The notes beneath the pieces were generated by a model that was given only the letters and a program-made list of their open reading frames with translations, was not told the origin of the DNA and did not search any database. A DNA stretch of 6,172 nt from an uncultured Ruminococcus sp. GTDB lineage: Bacteria; Bacillota; Clostridia; Oscillospirales; Ruminococcaceae. The stretch covers positions 1-6,172 of the forward strand of contig USCU01000075.1 in NCBI GenBank assembly GCA_900553335.1. Direction: 5' to 3'. Positions 1 to 5,584 of this stretch are shown in pieces. The position numbers were made by a program, and so were the translations under genes. Positions within the stretch are counted from its first letter, which is position 1. Every line of letters starts with the position of its first letter.

Positions 1-958
1 AAAGCACAGCTAAATTCACCGCTGCCGCAAGAGCGATTATCACAGACAGCCATATGTTAGTATTATAAAAATACTGCTTATCTATATTTACTGTTGCGAC
101 CTCTAAAGTGTCGTCGTCTACCATATCACCGAAATATTTTTTAACAAGAGATATGTATTTGTTGTACTCTTCTACTGTTAAAGGCTCAGTAAATTTAACA
201 CAGAAGTTATCCCACAAATACATATCCTTTGGAGCGCTTGTAAAAGGAATTATTATCCATGCACCTCTTGCCATTTTACCTATTACTTTATATTCTATAC
301 CGCATAACGTAATGTAAGTTTCTCCGTTTTCTTCTCTTATTGTTGCCGGTTCAAGAATGTCGTTTTTTATGCTATCCAAATCAGCAATGCAAACTGCTTC
401 ACCACTTTGAAGTTCATTATCTGTAAACCAACGCCCAGACACAAGCGTTCCAGCTGCACTTTCATCTTCGATTCTTGAGGTTTTTTCAAAAGTATATTCT
501 CCGTCATGCTTTGCTACAAATAAAACTGTGCTGACGGGAACACTTTTATACTCATTGCTATATTTCACATAATCTTCCATATTCATAGGCTTGGTAAAAA
601 ACTGAAACAGCATATAATCAATTTTTTTATCAAAATAATCCGTAAGCTCTGTATAAAAAGGCTCTACATCGGCATGAGTTAAAGGATTATAGTAATTTGT
701 CAATTCGACAACATACAGCATATACTCAAAGTCATTTTCAGCTAGTTTTTCACCTTTTTCTTTTCCGCTGTCGTAACCTTCATAATACAAGCCTTTTGTT
801 GATAAAAACTCTTGATCGTAACTCTCTTTATAGTTCATATACACACCATAAGAGAGCAGAAGTATCAGTATAGAAACAATTTGGCAAAAGATAAACAGCA
901 CAAAAACCAATCTGTTTTTAGTGACAAACTGTTTTAGGTTTTTTAAAACGTATTTCAT
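1..958 (-). CDS. ABC transporter permease, FtsX/MacB type, N-terminal 319 residues (runs off the left edge)
   Basis: An uninterrupted minus-strand frame runs from an ATG at 958 to the window edge, so the C-terminus is missing. A stop codon lies in frame just upstream of this ATG and a GGGG Shine-Dalgarno (967-970) sits 8 nt away, which fixes the start. Residues about 17-40 form a first membrane helix after a basic N-terminus (MKYVLKNLKQ). A large extracytoplasmic domain of about 260 residues follows, and a second helix begins near 302 (NIWLSVIIALAAAVNLAVL). The segment SGRWFTDNELQSGEAVCIAD (174-193) and the later ITLCGIEYKVIGKM match the pattern of the MacB periplasmic core domain (a 'G-R-x-F-T' turn, then 'G-x-x-V-x-I', then 'V-I-G'). 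Known members have four helices and work with a separate ATPase to move peptides or lipids or to transmit force. The ATPase is probably encoded further left. The gene follows the small secreted protein, so export of or immunity to that product is plausible inference. Confidence 0.85.
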   Translation of the reverse strand, partial: MKYVLKNLKQFVTKNRLVFVLFIFCQIVSILILLLSYGVYMNYKESYDQEFLSTKGLYYEGYDSGKEKGEKLAENDFEYMLYVVELTNYYNPLTHADVEPFYTELTDYFDKKIDYMLFQFFTKPMNMEDYVKYSNEYKSVPVSTVLFVAKHDGEYTFEKTSRIEDESAAGTLVSGRWFTDNELQSGEAVCIADLDSIKNDILEPATIREENGETYITLCGIEYKVIGKMARGAWIIIPFTSAPKDMYLWDNFCVKFTEPLTVEEYNKYISLVKKYFGDMVDDDTLEVATVNIDKQYFYNTNIWLSVIIALAAAVNLAVL

Positions 959-966
959 GTGTTATA

Positions 967-970
967 CCCC
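967..970 (-). promoter_or_regulatory. Ribosome binding site of the permease gene
   Basis: The minus strand reads GGGG 8 nt before the ATG at 958. It is a modest match to the anti-Shine-Dalgarno, weaker than the sites of the other genes here, but well placed. It supports that ATG as the start. Confidence 0.5.
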
Positions 971-988
971 ATTTATGTAAATTTAATC

Positions 989-1021
989 AACAGTCTGCCG
1001 ACATGAAGCCGACAGACTGTT
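989..1021 (-). terminator. Intercistronic hairpin between the secreted-protein gene and the permease gene (partial terminator or mRNA stabiliser)
   Basis: In the minus-strand RNA, AACAGUCUGUCGGC (from 1021 to 1008) pairs with GUCGGCAGACUGUU (1002 to 989) around a UUCAU loop. This gives 14 continuous pairs including two G-U pairs. It starts 10 nt after the stop of the secreted-protein gene. The following bases (GAUUAAAUUU) are U-rich but broken, so read-through into the permease gene is likely. Read on the plus strand, only the outer 9 pairs stay intact, because the two wobbles become A-C mismatches. That arm is followed by six T (1020-1025), so it could also stop antisense transcription. An attenuating hairpin would give more secreted protein than transporter; that role is inferred. 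Confidence 0.65.
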
Positions 1022-1030
1022 TTTTAGTAA

Positions 1031-1480
1031 TTAAAATGTGTAGTTTCTATCAAGAGTTGCTACAATGGGGCTTACTGAAACAGATCCTATGTGAAGAACT
1101 GCCGAGTGTTCATAACGATATACTTTATTCCTTACTTGACCTATTTGACCGGTAAGAGTTTTTCCTGAATAAACAATAGTATTATTCCCATCTGTATCTT
1201 CATACTTTCCTGTTACTGTATTACGTCTAGATACATCCACTTCGCCGAAGTAATCTGCCTTCGTAGTACTTGGGTTTACAATCTGCGTTATTGAAGCCGG
1301 AGCTTGGCTATATCCAAAAGCTCTTAAACGTACATCCTTATAAACAACATCTCCGTCATTGTAAGTACTTGTACTACAAGTTGAAATACCTTCATCGTCT
1401 GCACTGGCTAGACATACTACACCTGTGCATAATAAAATAGCCGCACAAAATACTGCGAAAATAATTTTTTTAAATTTCAT
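1031..1480 (-). CDS. Small secreted protein with signal peptide, 149 aa, family not recognised
   Basis: I do not recognise this protein. The start is placed at the ATG at 1480, not the in-frame ATG at 1516: an AAGAGG Shine-Dalgarno lies 9 nt upstream and the protein then begins directly with a classic signal peptide. That peptide has a basic MKFKK, a hydrophobic core at about residues 6-24, and an ASA cleavage site after residue 27. No lipobox is present, so it should be released by signal peptidase I as a mature form of about 122 residues. The mature part is rich in Ser, Thr, Tyr and Val in alternating patterns suggesting beta strands, and it ends with a Tyr/Arg and Val-rich segment and NYTF. 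It has one cysteine (about residue 35), so no internal disulfide. The permease gene follows after a hairpin, as in many peptide-plus-ABC loci. A bacteriocin-like or surface-active role is possible, but I see no lactococcin-972 signature or double-glycine leader. Confidence 0.75.
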   Translation of the reverse strand: MKFKKIIFAVFCAAILLCTGVVCLASADDEGISTCSTSTYNDGDVVYKDVRLRAFGYSQAPASITQIVNPSTTKADYFGEVDVSRRNTVTGKYEDTDGNNTIVYSGKTLTGQIGQVRNKVYRYEHSAVLHIGSVSVSPIVATLDRNYTF

Positions 1481-1602
1481 AATAATAAACCTCTTTTCTG
1501 TCGTATTCCCGACCATAAATTTTTTACGTTTTCTTCATTCAAAATGTACATACCTATATGTACGCTCTTAATTAAACCATCGGAATCGCCTACTTTCGAC
1601 AT
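1477..1602 (-). CDS. Possible 41-codon leader ORF overlapping the secreted-protein start
   Basis: A minus-strand ATG at 1602 opens a frame of 41 codons. It begins MSKVGDSDGLIKSVHIG and ends GIRQKRGLLL, and its TGA (1479-1477) overlaps the ATG of the secreted-protein gene as ATGA, a layout typical of translational coupling. The stretch is noticeably less AT-rich than the DNA just upstream. Against it, no Shine-Dalgarno precedes the ATG, the peptide matches nothing I know, and an open frame of this length has an appreciable chance of arising at random in six frames. The downstream gene also has its own good ribosome binding site. It could be a leader peptide, a remnant of a longer gene, or chance. 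Confidence 0.25.
   Translation of the reverse strand: MSKVGDSDGLIKSVHIGMYILNEENVKNLWSGIRQKRGLLL
1490..1495 (-). promoter_or_regulatory. Ribosome binding site that fixes the start of the secreted-protein gene
   Basis: The minus strand reads AAGAGG, 9 nt before the ATG at 1480. The longer in-frame start at 1516 would put 12 extra residues (MVGNTTEKRFII) before the signal peptide and would place this site inside the coding region. The shorter start is therefore preferred. Confidence 0.75.
1546..1563. repeat. Perfect inverted repeat GTACATA-N4-TATGTAC
   Basis: Seven-base arms (1546-1552 and 1557-1563) flank a 4-base spacer, CCTA on the plus strand. It lies 66-83 nt upstream of the secreted-protein ATG, inside the presumed 5' leader and inside the possible 41-codon ORF. 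The symmetry and size suit a dimeric regulator site, but the 4-base loop also allows a weak RNA hairpin. I cannot assign a regulator. Confidence 0.4.
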
Positions 1603-1643
1603 AAAACTACATTTTATTTTGTAATATTTTCCTATTATTTAAT

Positions 1644-1649
1644 ATTATA
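1644..1649 (-). promoter_or_regulatory. Candidate -10 element (TATAAT) for the secreted-protein unit
   Basis: The minus strand carries a perfect TATAAT 164 nt upstream of the ATG at 1480. With a 17-nt spacer the -35 would be TTTATT (1667-1672), which keeps only three of the six consensus bases, and there is no TG extension. The region is so AT-rich that TATAAT by chance is likely, so this is a plausible site only. If used, the leader is about 155-160 nt. Confidence 0.35.
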
Positions 1650-1694
1650 GCCTAATATTTGAAATAAATAAATATCAAATGCAAATATTCTCTA

Positions 1695-1716
1695 AATTTG
1701 TATGATTATACAAATT
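1695..1716. promoter_or_regulatory. Candidate operator: perfect 9-bp inverted repeat covering a second TATAAT
   Basis: AATTTGTAT (1695-1703) and ATACAAATT (1708-1716) are perfect inverted arms around a 4-base spacer. On the minus strand a TATAAT (1710 to 1705) lies inside the repeat. The half-site TTTGTAT recurs at 1732-1738, giving three copies within 42 bp. A repressor bound here would block RNA polymerase at that -10, but the matching -35 region (AACTAA) is poor. The regulator is unknown and none is encoded in the window. Confidence 0.4.
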
Positions 1717-1830
1717 GTTATCTCCATTTAGTTTGTATTGTGTATATAGTGTACAACAAGAACAATTGCTCAATAATTTTATTTATCATAGCATAAAAAT
1801 TATGCCATATAAGGATATTATTAAAATAAA

Positions 1831-1862
1831 AAGACACGGGAAAAGAATATTTCCTGTGTCTT
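1831..1862 (-). terminator. Rho-independent terminator of the cls-ending operon, possibly bidirectional
   Basis: The 12-base arms 1831-1842 (AAGACACGGGAA) and 1851-1862 (TTCCTGTGTCTT) flank an 8-base loop. In the minus-strand RNA there is one A-C mismatch in the stem, and the run after it is TTTTTATTTTAA. On the plus strand the mismatch becomes a G-U pair and GATTTTTATT follows. It begins 59 nt after the cls stop codon and separates the two minus-strand units. Confidence 0.8.
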
Positions 1863-1921
1863 GATTTTTATTCCAAATTAACTCCGCATTACGAATTATT
1901 TTAAATTTTCGACTTCATCAT

Positions 1922-3487
1922 TTACAAAAGCGGTCCGAACGCTTTAATAATCGAACCTAAGAGCCTTGAAAAAATATTTTTATTGACATCGCCAAGCGTC
2001 AGCTCTTTACAGCTTTCAAGCGTTTTTAAAAAGTCGTCCTTTACAGCGTCAACCGCAGGGGAATCATACATAAATACTGCATCCTCAAAATGAAGATAAA
2101 GGCTTCTGAAGTCTGTGTTTATAGTTCCGACAACCGCTTTTTTATCGTCTGACACAAAGTTTTTTGCATGTATAAACCCCGGCGTATAACTGTAAAACTT
2201 AACATTGCATGGCAGAAGCTCTCTATAGTAACACATAGACATCTGATGAACATACCACTTGTCGTATATTCCCGGAACGATTATTTTCACATCAACTCCG
2301 CTCTTTGCGGCAAATGCCAGCGCCGTTAAAAGTTCGTTGTCAATTACAAAATATGGAGCAGTAATATAAATATAGTCCTTTGCCTTGGCGATCATATCAA
2401 GATAAACCGTTTTACCGACCGCTTCTGTATCATTCGGACAATCTCCATACGGCTGAACAAAACCGCAGCCATCGCCTGCACGATAAATTTTGTGCGGTCT
2501 GAAGCGGTTATAATCCTCGTACTTTGTCTCGTCAAGCTCCCACATCTGAAAAAACATCATAGTAAAGCTCCACACTGCATCGCCCTTGAGCATTACTCCT
2601 GAATCCTTCCAATGTCCGAAGCGTTCTTTTTTGTTTACATACTCATCGGCGAGATTTATTCCGCCTGTAAAAGCAGTAGTTCCGTCTATTACTACAATTT
2701 TGCGATGATCTCGGTTATTCTGTTCAGAAGTTAAAAACGGCTTAAAGCGATTGAACACCTTGCATTTTATTCCGTTGTCGTTTAAAAATCTGTCATACCC
2801 TCCGGGCAGGATCGAAGCGCTTCCCATTCCGTCGTACATGAGCCTTACTTCGACTCCCGACTGTGCCTTGATAAGAAGTATCTCTAAAATTCTTCTCCAC
2901 ATTTCTCCCTGATCAATTATAAAAAACTCCATAAATATATAATGCTTTGCTTTTTGAAGCTCCTCAATAATCCGAGCAAACATCTCCTCACCGACCTTGA
3001 AATACTCAGCATCAGTGTTTTTATAAATCGGATAACCTGCATACTCATCTATATATTTTGAAAGTCTTGCGCTATGTCTGTCAATGTCATCAAGCCCGCT
3101 TAAAATACTGTTTTCCTGCTTTAAATATCTGCGTGTATATCTGTTTACATTGTCTATTCGCTTTTTAAACATCACTCTGTTTATCTGAGTATGAAGATAA
3201 ATATAAACCAATGACATAAAGCCCGGAAGCACAACTAAGGGCACCAGCCATGCGATTTTATAAGACGGATGATCGTCAGAGTTTACAATAAATATCGCTA
3301 TAATACCAGCCAAAACTGTTTGCAAAGCATAAAGCATTGCAAAACCCGAAGCAGTATAAAAATATAAAAACGCAAAGGCAGCGATCTGTAAAACGAGCAG
3401 AATGATAACGGTGATTTTTCTTGAAAATGCTGAATGAACATAATATTTTAAGTCTTTTTCCCGTATCTTTAATTTTATTTTTGGCAT
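1922..3487 (-). CDS. cls: Cardiolipin synthase, phospholipase D family, 521 aa
   Basis: This enzyme joins two phosphatidylglycerols into cardiolipin and glycerol at the cytoplasmic membrane. Hydrophobic segments lie at about residues 24-44, 48-68 and 77-98, ahead of two phospholipase D domains. The first HKD motif is H261-R-K263 with D268 (HRKIVVIDG, then TGGIN). The second is H440-A-K442 with D447, followed by GTINTDFRS. Both active-site halves are intact and the length is normal for bacterial Cls. The ATG at 3487 is chosen because AGAGG lies 7 nt upstream of it. The TTG two codons earlier would be only 1 nt from that site. The gene follows the acyl carrier protein gene by 51 nt with no obvious promoter or terminator between, so it is probably the last gene of the operon. 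Its link to the FkbH-ACP pair could be functional (envelope lipids) or incidental. Confidence 0.93.
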   Translation of the reverse strand: MPKIKLKIREKDLKYYVHSAFSRKITVIILLVLQIAAFAFLYFYTASGFAMLYALQTVLAGIIAIFIVNSDDHPSYKIAWLVPLVVLPGFMSLVYIYLHTQINRVMFKKRIDNVNRYTRRYLKQENSILSGLDDIDRHSARLSKYIDEYAGYPIYKNTDAEYFKVGEEMFARIIEELQKAKHYIFMEFFIIDQGEMWRRILEILLIKAQSGVEVRLMYDGMGSASILPGGYDRFLNDNGIKCKVFNRFKPFLTSEQNNRDHRKIVVIDGTTAFTGGINLADEYVNKKERFGHWKDSGVMLKGDAVWSFTMMFFQMWELDETKYEDYNRFRPHKIYRAGDGCGFVQPYGDCPNDTEAVGKTVYLDMIAKAKDYIYITAPYFVIDNELLTALAFAAKSGVDVKIIVPGIYDKWYVHQMSMCYYRELLPCNVKFYSYTPGFIHAKNFVSDDKKAVVGTINTDFRSLYLHFEDAVFMYDSPAVDAVKDDFLKTLESCKELTLGDVNKNIFSRLLGSIIKAFGPLL

Positions 3488-3494
3488 GACCAAA

Positions 3495-3499
3495 CCTCT
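3495..3499 (-). promoter_or_regulatory. Ribosome binding site deciding the cls start
   Basis: The minus strand reads AGAGG, 7 nt before the ATG at 3487 but only 1 nt before the in-frame TTG at 3493. The ATG is therefore the likely start and the protein is 521, not 523, residues. Confidence 0.75.
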
Positions 3500-3538
3500 G
3501 CTTTTTAATTTCTTCCTTTGCGTTTAAAGTATTTTATT

Positions 3539-3778
3539 TTACACTCTGGTTTCGATAATGTGTATCATTTCACCGACATTTTTCATTCCCGAAACCTCGC
3601 CCATTGTAAAGCGAATTCCAAACTCGCTCTCGACGGCTGATATAAGATTAATATGTTCAATGCTGTCCCAGTCCTCGATATCGTCAGCAGTTGTTTCCTC
3701 ATCTACAACAATATCCTCATCGTCAAAAACATCCTGAAAAACCTCATTAAGTCTTTCAATAATATCCATCTTATCCAT
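3539..3778 (-). CDS. Stand-alone acyl carrier protein, 79 aa
   Basis: This is a discrete carrier protein that holds an acyl group as a thioester on a phosphopantetheine arm. The attachment motif is D38-S39 in DWDSIEHINLI, with Ser39 the expected modified residue. The protein is acidic, predicted helical, about the usual 75-80 residues, and its third helix region (FGIRFTMGEVSGMKNVGEMI) fits the family. The gene begins 6 nt after the fkbH-like stop and its Shine-Dalgarno lies within that gene's last codons, so the two are translationally coupled. That pairing suggests it accepts the product of the FkbH-like enzyme instead of serving fatty acid synthesis; this is inference. A DltC-like D-alanyl carrier is the main alternative, but no DltA is visible. 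Confidence 0.92.
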   Translation of the reverse strand: MDKMDIIERLNEVFQDVFDDEDIVVDEETTADDIEDWDSIEHINLISAVESEFGIRFTMGEVSGMKNVGEMIHIIETRV

Positions 3779-3784
3779 ATTTTG

Positions 3785-5560
3785 TTACTCCTTTACCTCT
3801 ATTACTTTATTTTTTTGTTTATATAAATGCGTATCAAGCACCCATTCGGTATTGCCGTTTTCGTCCTCTGAGATTTTCTCAAACCCGAAATCCTTATAAA
3901 GCTCAGATACCATTTTATTCTTCGCTGTAGGATAATAATACCCCACAAGCTTTTTTATGCCTTTATCATAAGACTTTTTTACAAGCATGTCAAGCATAGC
4001 GTACTCCATATCACGCTTTAAGACTCTACAGCTCATAAGCCAAAGAATTATATCAAGAGCATCTCCGTTTATTTTTCCGATAACTACCGAAACTATTCCG
4101 TTATCTCCGAATTTATCGCAAAGCCGTCCGCAAAGTCTTATGTATTCATCACTTTCAAAAACTTCTTCCATCTGCGGCTGTGTAAAACGCTTTGTGGTAA
4201 GATTAAACTGATTGCTTTTGTTTGTAAGCTGGGTTATGCGCTGTAAATCTACTGTTTTAAAATCTCTTATCTCACCTATCATTTCTAGACTTGAAAGATA
4301 ATCGCTGTAGCTTTTGAATTTGGCCTTCTGGCTGTTTCGCTTGGCGTTTGCCTCATACATTTGATTTCTTTTGAGATCGTCATCGGAAAAAGCCGTCACT
4401 TCAAAAAATCCGCTGCGGTCAAGCGTTTTTATATAACTATCAACACCCTCCATCAAAGGCGATGCAATCCCAAGCTGTGATGAAACTATAGCCCTCTCGG
4501 CAGGGTTGTCATCTACAAAAACAAAGCTTTCCGGCAAAAGTCCTATTTCGTCCGCAGTATTTTGTATATTTACGTCCTTTGGATTCCAGTTAGCCTTAAT
4601 TGATATAAAATCATCGGGACGAAGCACCGAGTCAGGGTGATTAAGTCCTGCGATTGCATTTTCCTCATCATTTTTGGAAGCGACCGTAAGCAAAACTCCA
4701 AGATCCTTATGCGCTTTTATATATTCCTGAAACTCATAATAAGCTTCTGCTTCTGCGGTTTCCTGCCCAATAACGATTCCGTCTACTCCGTCATCTCCTA
4801 CGATTCCGCCCCACAGGGTATTGTCAAGATCAAGCGCAAACGCTTTCTTGTTCTTTCCAAGTACTGATTTAATAATATTCGATATGTTATGACAAAGAAT
4901 AGGTACAGCATCAAGACAAAGGCTGTATTTATACATATACCACCACTTAGGATCACTCCACTTTGAAAGTCCGTAATCAGAGCAAAGATAATTTATATCG
5001 TTTATATAAAAGCTCTGATTATTCTCGGCATACTCATAAAACTTGATATTGAGCCTTGTCACAAAGTTAGCAAGCCCATGAACATCGCTTGCATCCTTAT
5101 TACCGAGAAGCCTGTAAAAAGGCTGTTCAAAGTTATTTTGAATAATTACAGAGCCGAAATTTTCTTTTATCTTCTCCCACATAACCTCAAAATGGCTATA
5201 TTGATTTTCAAGAGCCGAGAGTATCTCTTCGCGGCTCATTTTTATATTTATTTTTTCTGTTATATTTCGTACTGATGTGTGGATATATACAATATCAGGA
5301 GAAAAATCATAAAGCTTTGAGTCTTCAAACATAACGTCCTGCCAATACTGAGCGTATTCACACTCATAAAACTCAGGTTCAATACCCTCATTCAGCAAAA
5401 ACAACTCAAGAATGGACACTATATCGCTAGTTGTAGAACCGCCCAAAACAGCAATTTTCTTTTTTATTCTCTTTGTATCCAGCGATATAAGCTCTCTTTT
5501 AAGCTTCTTTCTCTTTTTTAAAATCAATCCGCTGTCAAACGGAAACTCAAGCTCTAACAT
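3785..5560 (-). CDS. FkbH-like HAD-IIIC protein (predicted glyceryl-ACP synthase), 591 aa
   Basis: FkbH-family enzymes take a glyceryl unit from 1,3-bisphosphoglycerate, remove the phosphate and load the unit on a carrier protein. Three parts are visible. Residues about 34-230 form the SGNH-like N-terminal domain (AVLGGSTTSDIV at 37-48, SKLYDFSPDIVYIHTS near 81-96). Residues about 238-370 are the HAD phosphatase core with all four motifs: D244-L-D246-N-T followed by LWGG, S295 in ASKN, K328 in NWNPKD, and D350-D351 in FVFVDDNPAER. The C-terminal part, about 420-575, is GNAT-like and opens with the family segment SNQFNLTTKRF. The length and all catalytic residues are as expected for an active enzyme. 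A GGAGA site lies 5 nt before the ATG. The ACP gene follows after 6 nt and is the obvious acceptor. The donor and the final target are inferred; FkbG/I/J/K-type partners of methoxymalonyl-ACP synthesis are not seen, so polyketide extender-unit supply is unlikely from this window alone. Confidence 0.9.
   Translation of the reverse strand: MLELEFPFDSGLILKKRKKLKRELISLDTKRIKKKIAVLGGSTTSDIVSILELFLLNEGIEPEFYECEYAQYWQDVMFEDSKLYDFSPDIVYIHTSVRNITEKINIKMSREEILSALENQYSHFEVMWEKIKENFGSVIIQNNFEQPFYRLLGNKDASDVHGLANFVTRLNIKFYEYAENNQSFYINDINYLCSDYGLSKWSDPKWWYMYKYSLCLDAVPILCHNISNIIKSVLGKNKKAFALDLDNTLWGGIVGDDGVDGIVIGQETAEAEAYYEFQEYIKAHKDLGVLLTVASKNDEENAIAGLNHPDSVLRPDDFISIKANWNPKDVNIQNTADEIGLLPESFVFVDDNPAERAIVSSQLGIASPLMEGVDSYIKTLDRSGFFEVTAFSDDDLKRNQMYEANAKRNSQKAKFKSYSDYLSSLEMIGEIRDFKTVDLQRITQLTNKSNQFNLTTKRFTQPQMEEVFESDEYIRLCGRLCDKFGDNGIVSVVIGKINGDALDIILWLMSCRVLKRDMEYAMLDMLVKKSYDKGIKKLVGYYYPTAKNKMVSELYKDFGFEKISEDENGNTEWVLDTHLYKQKNKVIEVKE
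3788..3794 (-). promoter_or_regulatory. Ribosome binding site of the ACP gene, inside the fkbH-like coding end
   Basis: AAAGGAG on the minus strand forms the last codons (Lys-Glu) of the upstream gene, immediately before its TAA, and lies 9 nt before the ACP ATG. This overlap supports coupled translation of enzyme and carrier. Confidence 0.8.
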
Positions 5561-5565
5561 TTTGT

Positions 5566-5570
5566 TCTCC
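5566..5570 (-). promoter_or_regulatory. Ribosome binding site of the fkbH-like gene
   Basis: GGAGA on the minus strand lies 5 nt before the ATG at 5560, in the 24-nt gap after the preceding gene. There is no room for a promoter in that gap, which supports cotranscription. Confidence 0.7.
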
Positions 5571-5584
5571 TATTCTAACGTGTT

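Larger units (their letters stand above)
1603..1830. other. AT-rich intergenic region between the two transcription units
   Basis: This stretch lies between the terminator of the right-hand operon and the leader of the left-hand unit. It is very AT-rich and has no credible gene on either strand. Besides the -10 candidates and the TTTGTAT repeats it holds a 7-bp inverted repeat (AATATTA at 1641-1647 with TAATATT at 1653-1659) overlapping one -10. A small inverted repeat GCATAA/TTATGC lies near 1791-1806, and a direct repeat of GTGTA lies 9 bp apart at 1740 and 1749. It most likely contains the promoter of the secreted-protein gene. Confidence 0.6.

Noticed and set aside
108..317. Plus-strand open frame of 69 codons
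   Set aside because: It lies opposite the permease gene, which has family motifs, a signal in its hydrophobic pattern and a ribosome binding site. The plus frame has none.
1031..1480. Secreted protein as a lactococcin-972 bacteriocin or a lipoprotein
   Set aside because: The mature part is too long and lacks the family's Gly/Trp-rich opening and His-Ser/Thr pattern. The cysteines near the signal peptide end are preceded by Leu or Val and do not form a lipobox.
1863..1921. Short tract with TCCGCATTACGAATT-like sequence after cls
   Set aside because: It recalls small intergenic repeats seen in some bacteria, but only one copy is present in the window and it forms no clear structure.
3488..3538. 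Possible separate promoter for cls between the ACP gene and cls
   Set aside because: No convincing -35/-10 pair is present in the 51-nt gap. The AAAGGAAG there is too far from the start to be the ribosome binding site.
3987..5275. Three plus-strand open frames of 65-76 codons
   Set aside because: All lie opposite the fkbH-like gene, whose catalytic motifs are intact in the minus frame. They lack ribosome binding sites and recognisable content.
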